A stretch of DNA of 64,000 bases from Aedes albopictus (lineage: Eukaryota; Arthropoda; Insecta; Diptera; Culicidae), in the NCBI RefSeq assembly GCF_035046485.1, contig NC_085138.1, positions 95,769,766 to 95,833,765 on the forward strand, given 5' to 3'. How positions within the stretch are numbered: position 1 is the first letter of the stretch; each line of letters starts with the position of its first letter. A program made the position numbers and the translations under genes. The notes under the pieces were generated by a model, which did not search any database, was not told where the DNA came from, and saw nothing but the letters and a program-made list of their open reading frames with translations. Positions 1-11,107 of the stretch are shown here, piece by piece.

Positions 1-1079
1 AATCATGCCCAAATTTCGCACAGTTATTTAGGACCTCAAAGGGCATCTTAAAAACTTTGATCTGAATGAATCTGATCGATTTTAAATTTTTTCATGCGAT
101 GTTGACCTACCCTACTGTGCATCTGTGTTAGTCGGAATTTCACTGCCCAGAGGTCTTTTGTGTGCAATTTTTCCGGCGAGTTTGATCTGGTGGAAATCTG
201 CGGAAAAGAGCAATGGGATATGCGTTCTTGCTGCGAAACGCGGTGAATTTACGATGAAATCGAAAATTGCATAACGGATATCCATCGTTGAAACCCTTCA
301 TGATATAGTTAGGAGGAAATGCATATTCCATTACATGCACATGTAAATAATCCACCATTAATATAGAATCGTTGCAATACTCAGTATTGAAGCACCTAAA
401 AGTGTGATGCTGTGATGGTAATTCAATATCAACACAGCTTATACAGCAGATCAAAAACACAGTGTTTCTGAGCATAAACTTAAACTAAAAATAGTTTTTT
501 TTTCGCACGAGCACGTCGAAGCCAACGCACGAAAAATATGTAGATCCGCTGACCCGGATCGAACTCGACTCGACCGTTGATTCAACTTACACAAAAGCTG
601 ATAAACATATAGTTCTGCTTTTTGGTTCTGGAATGATAAATTCAGTTGAAAGTTATTTTCAGTATATACAAAACCATTTCACTGGCTGATCAATTTCTCT
701 CCGAAAGTAGAGTTATTGATTTTTTTTTAAATTTAAAACATTATTTGTTACATGGAAATGGTAGTTTGGTAATATCAGTCTTACCAGGGCTGCAAATCGG
801 TCCCATTTCAAAAATTGGACAACAAAAACTATGAAAAGTGATCAATTTCAGCCGAAGTGACGATAACTCACCAAAAAGGATCAATGAAGGGAACTTTAGA
901 ACTCACCGCAACAAAACAAAGGCGACTGGAATATATGGACCTTGGTAATGTAACGGCAGTAGAGCTATGTCAAAGTTACAGGGGTGCTATCAGTTCCTTA
1001 CATAGTGGTAGTTTCAGTTATTTTAGTGAACCAGTTCACAGTATTTTTTTTCTGGTTAGGGTTTGAGTATATTTTTGGT
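1..1079. other. AT-rich DNA, no recognised gene
   Basis: No gene or element is recognised. A 111-codon frame on the minus strand (140-475) has a fairly even amino-acid composition with several Cys and His residues. It has no family motif, no splice context and no neighbour to support it, so I do not call it. The stretch also holds short T-runs and a tRNA-like 'gacccggatcgaactcg' near 552 that is not part of a complete cloverleaf. Confidence 0.5.
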
Positions 1080-1830
1080 TTGACACTTGTTTTTGCTGGA
1101 TTTTTTTTGAAACATTTAATAATCATCGGATGAAAATATTTCGGGTTTTTTTTTTAACTTCTTTGTCAATTTCTTTGGTAATTCCTTTTAATATTGCTGT
1201 GATAAGTTTTTTTTAAGAAATCCTTTGGCAATTTAGGTTTTTTTCAGAAATTTTCCGGTAGATGGTATTTGTTCAGCAGTTTCTTTGGAAATTTCAGCGG
1301 CAATTCCTTAGAAATTCCTTCGGCAATTTCCTTTTTAATTCTTCTGAGAATTTCTTCAGTAGTTTCATTGAGGTTCTTACGGTAATTCTTTTCAATTTAG
1401 TTGACTTTATATTCATTTATTCGGAACCTGCTTCGGAATTTTCTTTATAAACTTTTGCGGCATTTTGTTTTTTTTTGCATTTTTTCGGAAACTTCTTTGA
1501 GAATTCCATTGGCCACAACTTCGAGAATTGCTTCGGCAATCCATTTGTAAATTAATTTGGTGTACAGCACTTGTTTTGAAAATTCCTTCGCTTCTTTCTG
1601 TACAAATCCCTACGGCAAATCGTTAAGCAAATCATTCGACAATTCCTTTGAATTTTTATCTCGAAAGATTCATAGGCAGCTATCGTACCAACTTCTCAGG
1701 AAATTCCTAAGGTCATACATTTGTAAATTTCTCAGCCATTTGTTTTGGGAACAACTTTCACAATTCCTCCGACAATTTCTTTGTGAATTCTATACGCCAT
1801 TCCCTTGATAATATCTCACAAAATACAGGA
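1080..1830. repeat. T-rich degenerate short-repeat array ('aattcctttggcaatttc' type)
   Basis: The block is made of loosely repeated 15-20-bp units of the form 'ttcctttggcaatttc', 'aattccttcggcaatttc' and 'gaattgcttcggcaat'. Spacing is irregular and divergence is high. The same half-palindromic 'gaatttc/aattcc' vocabulary recurs at 9.5, 13, 28.6, 41, 44.7, 46.5 and 50.5-58.4 kb. Open frames through it (1262-1450, 1557-1808) give Phe/Ser/Asn-rich strings typical of low-complexity DNA, not proteins. Confidence 0.7.
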
Positions 1831-1839
1831 ATTCCCAAT

Positions 1840-4299
1840 TGCAGGGCTGGTAGCGTTCAAATGGCAAAATAATAGTGACTTTAGTGACCAAAATAATCAA
1901 AAAAGTGACCAAATAGTGACTTTACCTTAATTATTGGAAAATTGAATTTATATGCTGATCATTTGATAAATTCGTTTGTGGTATAACTGTATCAGATGAC
2001 TTTGAGACCCGATTTTTACAAATTGCTTATACATTCAGCTATTCCAATCATTACTGCAAAGTACATCGGCCACATGTCTGAAATCAAAGCTTCCTGGAAG
2101 ATATAATCCAAGCCCAGGGCCCAGTTTGGTTATTACACCAAAACTGCAGGTAATAAGTTCCGTGAAAATCTCTGACAAGTAGAAATCCCAAGCAAATTTG
2201 TTACCAGGTAAAAAACAAGTTTTCCTTCGATGTTTGCTGTTTATGTGCTGATAGATTTATGCATGTTGATTTTAAAATTTGTTTAAATGTTTACATCAAA
2301 CGCATGAAATATGAGTGCTGAGATTGAATGAATCCGTTGTTAATTTTATATTACTGTGGTCGAATTCCAACGTAAACTTTATTCGATTTTTTCCTATTGC
2401 CCATCAGCAAAAAACATTCCTTTTTTCGAAGAAATTATGCGCCGAAATTCGAAGAAAGTATGCGCCGAAGGTCACAATATTGATAGATTCCAGAGACAAA
2501 CAACTGACACAACTCATGCAGAAATATTCTGGAATATCAGGACAACGCTGAACTAATTATTGTTTAAACTTTTATGGAATTTTGTGAGAAAGTGCCTCAG
2601 AAGAGTTATCCTTGCTTTCCCTCATGACGGTAAACATGGGCGTGGCCAGCAATGAATTCTTTCTAGGAATAATCTTCAATTAAATAGCTGTTGTTTTCAA
2701 CATAACAGTTGTTTTTAACAGTTGTTGTAATTGGAACAATAGTTCAAAAGTAAATTATGGTAGTTTTCAGTTGCAATCTTACAATTACTCCATTACTATG
2801 CAATAAATTCAAGTAAAGATTCCGTAAAAAAACTTAAAGAACTGAAGGTTTTAATCGATTAAAAATGCTGAATTTCTAGTAGAAATTTTGAAACGATTTT
2901 AGATAAAAGCTCTGGCATATGCCACGACAAGAAATTCCTCAGAATAATTCTCGCTGAAATTTTGTGAAGAGTAATGAAGATATTCATACTGCACTCCTGA
3001 AAAATGTAACCAAAAATGTTTTGGAGGAGCTTCTGGAATTGCATGAATCATTAAAGTCCTGATGAAACATATGGATTCTTGGCAAAAACAGTTTGATCGA
3101 TGAACTCAGAGAGGAACAAAAGATTCTGGAAGAAATGATTTAAGAAACGTCTTGAACAAACTTCTGGATTCAAGTATTGTGTATTTCACTCTTGAAATAA
3201 CATCACCAATTTTTTTTCGCTATCACGTTCATGGAGATTTTCATCAGAAACTCTCAAATAAACTCTCCCGGATTTCAGCGAAAAGCTGCTGAACAAATGA
3301 TGTCACAACTACCTTCAGTAATTTCATCAGAAATTTATCTCACATTTGTAACAGAAATTTATCTGCAAACTCTAAAATTAATTAAAAACTTCCGATTAAC
3401 TCGAAATAAACTAACCCAGGGGAATACAATGCTGTTATCGTATTTTAATCCGATAAACTTATTTCACACAATAAATCATTGCCAGTTTTTGAATTCGTGG
3501 ATATAGGGTGATATAATTAAACTGACATTTTAAATGCAGGAATATTGCAGTGTTACTTTCAAGAAGTATAGTAATTCAGAAATTAATCTTCAATCTTAGC
3601 TACAAAGCAATCTTCACTTCTCCCAAATACAATAAAATTGTACCTATCAGTCGACATACTAATGATTTAACCCGTTTGACCCCAGGTAAAAAATAAAAGT
3701 TCAAAAAATCGCCAACAGCCCATTTCTCAACAGAATTCAACCAAATTTTGAACACAAACTCGCACAACACTATAGTTTCGGAAATATACGGGATCAACAT
3801 TTACTTGGACTTCTGGACGGAGTAAGGCCGGTGGGTCACAGGGTCGGGCAAAAATAAGGCCAAGTACGATTTGCACACCCATAACTTTCTTCTTAACGAA
3901 GTTTTTCAATGGGAGTTTGCACATTTCGTTGCCTAACGATAGTTGATGTTGCTACAGGTTCGAATTTGACATTTTCCGACAGGTTTCTTTTGAGTTCTCG
4001 AGATATTCAACATTTCTGAACCATCCAAGTCTTCATTTGCGTTTGTTGTTTTCAAATGAAAATAAACACGAGATATTATTCCCTTATTGACCGCATAGGT
4101 CATCGGAGACATCTTTAGAACATGTGTACCCATTGTAGTACTATTAATATTTCCTAAATATCTCGACGGATTGTCCGAATCCGTCCTTACAAAACATGAA
4201 CACTCGAAATAATCACCAAGGATTATTTTCAATTATTTTTCTCGCTTTTATTTGCACCAATACTTGAACATCTGTATAATGTTTGTTATGATTCTATAC
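1840..4299. other. AT-rich DNA without recognised genes
   Basis: A 'cagggctggtagcg' motif at about 1842 followed by repeated 'agtgac(c/t)aaa' resembles one end of a hAT-type element, but I could not find its partner. Minus-strand frames at 3727-3924 and 3933-4232 look less simple than random AT-rich translation but match no family I know. Short degenerate 'gaaattttgaaac' units occur near 2.87-3.2 kb. No exon with convincing splice sites was seen. Confidence 0.5.
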
Positions 4300-4418
4300 C
4301 ATTATCCGGAAAACTATTACCCAGAAAACCATTACCCGGAATACCATTTACCGGAAAACCATTTACCGGAATGTACCATTTACCGGTATGTACTTTTTAC
4401 CGGAAATATATTTACCCT
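4300..4418 (+). repeat. Minisatellite of ~15-bp 'ccatttaccggaaaa' units
   Basis: Six to seven imperfect head-to-tail units of the type 'accattacccggaa', 'accatttaccggaaaa' and 'accatttaccggtatgt' run directly into the next foldback element. The same unit appears in inverse orientation at 7555-7760, so the two minisatellites bracket 3.2 kb as an inverted pair. Confidence 0.8.
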
Positions 4419-4591
4419 CAAGTAACACACTTGTCACAGAAGAGTCACGGTGGCGCAGGGTTTTGTTGCACAGAAGTCATTATGACTTACTTCTAAAAAG
4501 TAAATATTATATGTTAGAAGTATGTCACAATGGCTTCTGCGCAACAAAACCCTGCGCTGCCGTGACTATTCTGTGACAAGTGTGTTGCTTG
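4419..4591. mobile_element. Foldback MITE with ~60-bp inverted arms
   Basis: The left arm begins caagtaacacacttgtcaca and the right arm ends as its inverse complement (…tgtgacaagtgtgttgcttg). Arms of about 60 bp, including 'cagggttttgttgc', match with few differences. The loop is 'ttctaaaaagtaaatatt'-like AT-rich DNA. No coding capacity. A target duplication is not obvious. It abuts the next MITE with only 2 bp between them. Confidence 0.85.
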
Positions 4592-4593
4592 GG

Positions 4594-4802
4594 CCGTCTA
4601 CCCCCGTTGGTTTGAATGACACCTCATGCAAACCAACGGGATTAATTTTTAATTCGAACTTCTAGTAACTCTGTGTTTTGATTCTGTGTTTCTTTGCACT
4701 CCGTTCCCTGAGAAAAATGACGTTTAAACGATGTGCACATTAGCGGGGGTCAAATTAAAAATTGTTCAGATTAAATGCGGTCAAACCAACGGGGGTGGAC
4801 GG
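4594..4802. mobile_element. MITE with terminal ccgtc(t/c)acccccgttggt
   Basis: The left terminus ccgtctacccccgttggttt and the right terminus read as an inverted repeat of about 22 bp, with one difference at the sixth base. A second internal inverted pair ('caaaccaacgggatt' versus 'agcgggggtcaaattaaaaatt') makes the element largely self-complementary. It is 209 bp long with no ORF. No clear target-site duplication. Confidence 0.8.
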
Positions 4803-5950
4803 TAATGAAATGTGCATATCCAGAAAAAAAAGTTTATGAGAACTTTGCCCCTACCATGCTGTATACCATATGGTCTATGTTAAGTACTTCTGAATGCCAG
4901 TCCAGACAGGAGATTTAATTCTTAGTCCAACCGAGGATCATTACATGAGGCATTTTTTTTTATTTCCTGGGTGATTATATTACAATGATTGACTATGATT
5001 GGTGATAGTCGATTCAGATTATGCAATAATCTGGATAAAATAGAAGAACCCAATTATTATTAAGCTAAAGAGTCATCAGGCTAGATCAAAGTAAACTGAC
5101 CGAAAACAGACATCGAAAGAACAGCCTGTTGCAAGAAGAAAGGCAAATATCTAAGAGTGAAATTTACAGTTTAGTATTTAAACAATTCTGTACCTAACAG
5201 ACTTAGTTGAAAGAACAACACATTTCTAGATTGAGTTTATATAAGGGCGAAAGTAACATGATCGATTTCTCTTCATCGACTCTCTCTTTTTCAAATTAAA
5301 GTGATAAGGATTATTTTTTTACGGTTAGACGGAAGACTGCATCGCACATAGTTTTTTATGGCAATTTTTTTTTAAAGAAACATATCAGACAAAGTTAATA
5401 GTTTCGCTGATCAAGTTTGCGACGATGCAACTTGATGCAATTAAAGAAGGGCAAAACTCTTGCATAAAAAGCAGCAATTACCAATAAACAACATTGTCCC
5501 CAAACAGCTCTATAACAGTGTAAGTTAAAAGAATAGCCCATGTTTTAAAGGAGGGAAAACACTAGATGGAATAAATATTGGTCGCCAATCAATTCTGTAA
5601 CGTTACATCGTTAGAAAGAACAGCCTATAAATTGAAGAAGGGCAAATCTCCTACACAGATCGAATGCCAATTAACTTTATAAATGAACCAAGAAGCACAA
5701 TCTTCGACGAAAAGGAAGAAAATGTCATAAGGAAAATCTACAGTTTGCTTGCAAGTCTAAAAATGTTCATTCAGCCAAACGATGCTAGCTCTACTTTGCT
5801 AAGTGAACTGAACCGAGAATCTAGGTTTAGTTCTATAATTTTGAATATAGTTTTAAGACTTGAATATCTTGAAATTGATCATCAACAGATAAAACTAAAT
5901 AAAAAAGAAAATCGCGTTAAGTACTGTTCCTTTGAATTCCACTAAGAATT
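4803..5950. other. AT-rich block with degenerate 'gaagaagggcaaa' repeats
   Basis: Three loosely similar segments carry 'gaaagaacagcc…' and 'ttg(c/a)agaagaaaggcaaa' or 'ttgaagaagggcaaatct' (about 5118-5160, 5440-5560 and 5618-5660), which suggests an old, decayed tandem repeat. A 93-codon frame at 5664-5945 is Leu/Ile/Asn-rich with possible helical character but no recognisable domain. It ends just before the hammerhead-like motif and the satellite array. Confidence 0.4.
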
Positions 5951-5954
5951 TGCA

Positions 5955-6010
5955 TCCTTTGACAGATACGTATTTCGACCTCAACTGTAAGGTCGTCTTC
6001 AGTGGCTTGT
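5955..6010 (-). ncRNA. Hammerhead-like motif (non-canonical)
   Basis: On the minus strand the order is CTGAAGA (6002-5996), one extra C, a 4-bp stem GACC/GGTC around a 10-base loop, GAAA (5976-5973), then the palindrome ATACGTAT and C. Flanks 'gcca' and 'tgtc' could form a short stem I with one mismatch. Core strings and order match a type I hammerhead ribozyme with a minimal stem III. The base after CTGAAGA does not pair with the base before GAAA, unlike the canonical G-C closing pair. It could be a decayed ribozyme or only a repeat motif. Confidence 0.35.
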
Positions 6011-6019
6011 ACTTGACTC

Positions 6020-7480
6020 GACTAATTCTAATAGCTAATTCCATGCAAAATATAATATATGTGGGGGATTAGAGTAAAATGAGCATAATTACATTCACGC
6101 GGTGACTGCAATCATTTTTAATTGATTCCTTCTATCGTAATTCGCACAAAGAAACCCTCCTTATCAAACCACTCATTATTTCCTTTTCCTTAGTTTTACG
6201 GAGGCGAATGACTATTAGTTAAAACCTCTTTAATAAATAAATAAATAATATAATTTCCTTTTGAGTTATGGAGCTTATTTTATACAAAACTCAACATATG
6301 TGGGGAATTAGGGTAAAATGCAGTGGCGATTCCCTAACCTCAAATCTACCTGTTCAACGAATGTAAATTTTTGAATTTTCTCAGCAAATTGGCTTGTACA
6401 TAGTAGACAATGGCAAGAAAAGTCGTTTCTATCCATTTTCAATTTGATTCTGATTCTGAATTCTCCGCAAATGCAAGTTTTAGTCGTTGAACAGGTAAAA
6501 AGTGAGGTTACGAGACGCCACTGGTAAAATGAGCATAACTACATCTCCGTGGACACTGTCATCACTTCTTATCGATTCCTTGTATCATAATCCACTGAAG
6601 AAACCATTCATAGCATACCACCCTTAAGTTTCTTGTGAGTTATATAGCTAATTTTATGCAAAACGCAATATATGTGGGGAATTAGGGCAAAATGAGCATA
6701 ACTACATATGCGTGAACACTGCCATCACTTCTAATCGATTCTTTGTATCATAATCTACTAAAGAAACTCTTAATAGCATACCACACTTAATTTTCTTATG
6801 AGTTATATAGCTAATTTCATACAAAATTCAATATATGTGGGGAATTAGGGTAAAATTAGCATAACTACCTTTGCGTGGTCACAGCAATCACTTCCAATCG
6901 ATTCCGAGTATCATAATCCACTAAAGAAACACTTCATAGCATACCACCCTTAAGTTTCTTGTGAGTTATATAGCTAATTTCATACAAAATTCAATATATG
7001 TGGAGAATTAGGGTGAAATGAGCATAATTACATTCGCGCGGCCACTGTCATCACTTCTAATCGATTCCTTGTATCGTAATCCTCCAAATAAACACTTTTT
7101 TATATACCACTCATATGTTCATTGTGAGTTATAGGGCTAATTTCATACAAAACACAATATATGTGGGGAATTAGGGTAAAATAGGCATAAATACATTTAT
7201 GCGGTCACTGCAATCACTTCCAATCGATTCTTTACTTCTTATTCCTTCAGAAAAGCGCTTCAAGGCAAACCTCATTCATGTTTCAGAAGTGTTTTAGAGC
7301 TAGTTCCATATAAAAGTCAATAAAAAACTGGGGAATTAGGGCAAAATGAGCAGGATAATGATCCGTGCGGTCTGTTTAACCACTTTCATTCGATTCTCCA
7401 GACAATTATACGCCTAAAACCGTTTTGTTCATTAGAAAAACTGGATGCGTTCGTGAAATACAGAATTTAGTTTAGGTTTG
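6020..7480 (+). repeat. Satellite array, 163-bp monomer, about seven copies
   Basis: The anchor 'gggga(a)ttag' recurs at 6063, 6302, 6676, 6839, 7002, 7165 and 7330. Successive spacings are 163 bp, with 165 for the last. The 374-bp spacing between copies 2 and 3 becomes exactly 163 after removing a 203-bp MITE plus its 8-bp duplication. The first spacing (239) carries about 75 bp of extra AT-rich DNA. Each monomer includes 'atatatgtggggaattaggg', 'aaaatgagcataactaca' and 'gagttatatagctaat'. No coding potential. Confidence 0.95.
6321..6523. mobile_element. hAT-type MITE inserted in the 163-bp satellite
   Basis: Termini are cagtggcg…/…cgccactg, with inverted arms continuing through 'taacctca…acctgttcaacga' (about 40 bp). 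It is flanked on both sides by the 8-bp duplication gtaaaatg (6313-6320 and 6524-6531), as expected for the hAT superfamily. Removing the element and one duplication restores the satellite monomer exactly. Non-coding, 203 bp. A second copy of the family lies at 41174-41378. Confidence 0.95.
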
Positions 7481-7554
7481 AACTGTTTTTTCCCACTGTG
7501 TGTCGGTTAACCAATTTACTGTTAATCATAATTTGGCGGAACTTGTGTTCAGCT

Positions 7555-7760
7555 AAATGACCGGGTCATGGTATGGGTCAAAAATGACCGGTGTAAAAGG
7601 CATGGGATCAAATTTTTCTGGATATCGTTGTGCAATCTGGAAACAAATTTCGGGAAAAAACTTTTCCGATATATGGTTTTCCGGTAAATGGTTCATTCCG
7701 GGTAATGGTTTTCCGGTAAATGGCATTCCGAGTAATGGTTTTCCGGGTAACGTCGTAGAA
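7555..7760 (-). repeat. Minisatellite, inverse of the 4.3-kb unit
   Basis: Units 'ggttttccggtaaatggt', 'attccgggtaatggttttccgg' and similar are the reverse complement of the minisatellite at 4300-4418. Translation of this stretch gives a spurious Gly/Asn/Phe/Pro repeat, so the 83-codon frame there should not be treated as a gene. Confidence 0.8.
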
Positions 7761-7799
7761 CCGTTTGTTATATCAACGAGCAGTAGAAATTTTGGACGA

Positions 7800-9476
7800 T
7801 CTGATTGAAGTCATGCTTTGATTACAGAGAACCGTAGATGGACTACAATTAGACCTATTTGCATGCGGAAAACAACGGTTAGGTCCAGAAACCAATACTA
7901 CATCGACCAGGAGAAAGTAAAAGCCTCGACTAGATTCCTGAGTACCCGGGATGGCCTGGCTGAAGTCAGGCGTTGAGTTCATTGAGCTGTAGATAAACTG
8001 TAATCACATGTTTTACCTATGTGGAACCTCTGTGCACTACATAAAATCATATTCTATCATGTGTCAATAATAAGGTCTCACACAACTATTCTTAGTAAAA
8101 TTTGATGACCTAAGCGAAGTCATGCTTTGACTTCAGAGAACCATAGACGGACAACAATGAGAGTTTTTTTGCACGCGGAAAACAATGGTTAGCTCCAGAA
8201 ACCAATACTACATCGAACAGGAGTAAGTAAATTCCTCGACTAGATTCCTGAATACACGGGACATCTTGATTGAAGTCAGGCCTTGAGTTCTATGAGCTGT
8301 TGATGAACTGTAATCACATGTTTTGCCAGTGTAGAATCTCTATTGACTACATAAACTCGCATTCCATAATGTGTCAGGGAAAAGGTTTCTCACAACTATT
8401 CCTAGGGAAATTTGATAAACTACAGGGGATGGCCAAAATGTTTGGGATAGGCAACATTTTTTTCTCTCACAAAAATGTTCAATATGCTGTAACTTTTCAT
8501 AGAGTGTATCAAAAATTCTCAAATTTTTACTGTTTGTTCACCTATTATATGTACATGATTGGTACAAATTTGAGCTCGATTGATTAATCTTTCGCAAATT
8601 TAGAATCGTTCTGGTAAAACACTATTTTTAGACAACTAATTTTTGAACTGTCATATCTCGCAAACCAGTGAACCGAATTGAATGAAATTTTTAACGTTTA
8701 TCAACAATATATTGATACTTGATGCGACGCTGTAAAATTTAATATTTTCTCACGATGAATAAACTTATACCGGTTTGACATTTTCACCCATATAAAGGAA
8801 AATAAGTAAAATTTACAATATCATACAAAAATTACTAAATGTGCTCTTCCCTTAAACCAAATAGGCTCTAATACATTTTATCGGAGATATCTTGAGAGCA
8901 GAAGCAGAAAATCTTTGGATATCAACACTAAAACTCAATGACATTGATGTAAAAAAATTACATTTTTTCAAAAATGATCCAAAAAGTTTCAATCCATGAT
9001 AACTTTTTTCAACGTTCAAAAAGTACCTACGATTTAATGACATGAGAAACATCAATGTATTGTCGATAAACGTTTAAAAGTTCATTAAATTCGGTTCACT
9101 GGTTTGCGAGATATGACAGTTCAAAAAGTAGTTGTTTTAAAAATAGTGTTTTACGAGAACGATTCTAGCTTCGCGAAAGATTAACCAATCGAGCTCAAAA
9201 TTGTACCAATGATGCACAAATAGTAGGTAAACAAACAGTCAAAATTTGAGAATTTTTGATACTTTTTTTGTGAGAAAACAAGTTGCCTATCCCAAACATT
9301 TTGGCCACCCCCTGTAAGCGAAGTCATGCCTTGACTACAGAGAACCGTAAATGGACTACAATTAGACCTATTTGCATGCGGAAAAAAGCGATTGCCTCCA
9401 GAAACCAATACTACATCTAACAGGAGTAAGTAAAAGCCTCGACTAGATTCTTGAGTACCCGGGATGGCCTGGCTAA
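7800..9476 (+). repeat. Tandem array, ~310-bp unit, interrupted by a foldback
   Basis: The anchor 'gaagtcatgc' is at 7807, 8116 and 9320. The first spacing is 309 bp. The second is 1204 bp, which falls to 310 after subtracting the 892-bp element and its 2-bp duplication. Units share 'cagagaacc(g/a)tag', 'ccagaaaccaatactacatc' and 'gcctcgactagattcctgag'. The third unit is cut short at about 9476, where 'aattcc'-type DNA begins. Confidence 0.95.
8423..9314. mobile_element. 892-bp foldback element with ~290-bp inverted arms, TA target
   Basis: Termini are cagggg(a/g)tggccaaaatg and its inverse, flanked by TA at 8421-8422 and 9315-9316. The arms extend inward about 290 bp (e.g. 'gaaccgaattgaatgaa' against 'ttcattaaattcggttc'). 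The centre is AT-rich with no transposase. Long arms plus TA duplication fit a non-autonomous Tc1/mariner-like element. A related left half lies at 28182-28540. Confidence 0.93.
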
Positions 9477-9479
9477 AAG

Positions 9480-9800
9480 CGATAAGAAATTCCCGAAAAA
9501 AAAACGCGGGATTTGCCGATGAAATTTTGAAAATGATTACCAAACCAACTCTTAAAGGAATTGTCGATGAATTTTCTAAAGTAATTAAGGATGAAATGTT
9601 CAAAGGATGTGCGAAATAATTTTTGAAGAAATGTGTAAGCGTAATCCCGTTTACTTTGCCAAGAGATTCCCAAAATCATAGCCGCCTAAATTTCTAATGA
9701 AACTACTGAGTGATTTATCAAAGGAATTCACAAATAAATTGTGGAGAAAATTCCTTAAGGAATTACCGAAAAAATGTTTTGCCATTAATACAAATTTCCT
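9480..9800. repeat. Degenerate short-repeat DNA ('aattcccg/aaaattcctt' type)
   Basis: Repeated motifs such as 'gaaattcccgaaaa', 'aaaggaattcacaaat' and 'aaaattccttaaggaatta' mark this as a small island of the dispersed half-palindromic repeat class. It truncates the third 310-bp unit on its left. No gene is seen. Confidence 0.6.
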
Positions 9801-11090
9801 GAATTACACGCAGTTTTGTGAAGATTTTGTAGCATCCAAGATTCATATTTCTCATAATTGCTCTAAAAAGTAGTGTTTGTGTTACTAAAAACTCTGAAAT
9901 GTGCTTTGTACTGTTTCAATTACAGTATAACAAAGCCTAAGTTTAACAAAAAAAAGTTCATTTACGATTTCCCAAATATTTTTCCCGAAAAAAACATTTA
10001 GCAGTCATAACTCACACACGTTTCCCCCGAACTAACACCGTCATCGACAGACAGACGGTAACGATTCTCGTCGCATGAATCATTCCGGAATGGTGGTGAT
10101 TCTGGTGGGCCAAGTGCCAAACCAACTCATCTCCGGTCCGCCCATGTCCCCAGCCCCACACGTTCGTTCGTTTTGCTCTAGTTCTGGATCATACGATGAC
10201 ACGCCAACGAGCACTTTCCCCTCGGGGTTTGGGCGGCACCTTTACACAGATCCAGCGCATGACGGACAGCTGTTGGCGGAGCGGTCTTGGCCAACCCCCA
10301 GAGCAAAACAAACAACCAATTTGTTTTTGGCGCTCCACTCATAAAAAATATACCTATGTGTTTCCATCATGTTGTAGCTTCGGTCAGTGGCTCCCGGGTC
10401 ATGAAGAATTGTAAAGGAGGATCAAGTTGGAAAAGTTGATTGGTGAAATTTGAAAAATTTTGTAACAATATGTAGATAATATTTGATCTATGACAAAATC
10501 AGGATAAGTTGTATAAAGACCCCTGAAGAAGGTCACATTCAATAGGCCGAAACGTATACAATACCTATCTTGACTTCAATGACTGAGAAAGCCAATCCAA
10601 AATTAATGAAGATTATATCGAAACAGGTATTGTGAGAGTAAAAAAGATATATATTTAGAAATGAAATGTAATAGGTTAAGTTACCTATTTATTGAGAACA
10701 GCATTAAAAGAGTAGAATTTGTTATCGATGTAAAGATTAAAAACTGCATTTATATAAAAAAAAATCATTTTTCCTGGTAAATTTTTGAAACGTCCAATAT
10801 CTCCATCTTATTACTACAAAAATATCGAATTTGTGTTATTTGACGTTATTCGAAAATAACTTATTAAGGCGAAACAGGATGGGTTTCCTCATTTTCCAGA
10901 GATTCCTTTATCTTTCCTCTAAATGTGTATGGAAACCGTTTTTTTAATATTTCTCCGTTATTTAATAAAAAATCAGGAACCAAAATTTGAGGAAATACAT
11001 CTAGATTTGCTTAATAACTAATTTTACAATGACTTTCTGTTTGTTTTTTATTTGGTGGCCATACGTTGCCCAAAATCTCTAAACTTGATG
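9801..11090. other. Mostly unique DNA; GC-richer island at 10.0-10.4 kb
   Basis: Bases 10020-10340 are GC-richer than the surroundings and hold several overlapping open frames on the plus strand, but there is no splice pair or family match. At 10509-10561 there is a CTGAAGA…GAAA motif built like the one at 5.97 kb, inside a TTGTAT/ATACAA stem. The remainder is AT-rich with no feature I can name. Confidence 0.45.
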
Positions 11091-11107
11091 TGATTTTTTG
11101 TTCTCAG

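Noticed and set aside
140..475. 111-codon minus frame as a gene
   Set aside because: No recognisable domain, splice signal or conserved neighbour; AT-rich context.
10509..10561. Calling the 10.5-kb motif a hammerhead ribozyme
   Set aside because: The TTGTAT/ATACAA stem is not adjacent to CTGAAGA, no proper cleavage triplet follows a stem III, and the closing pair is missing.
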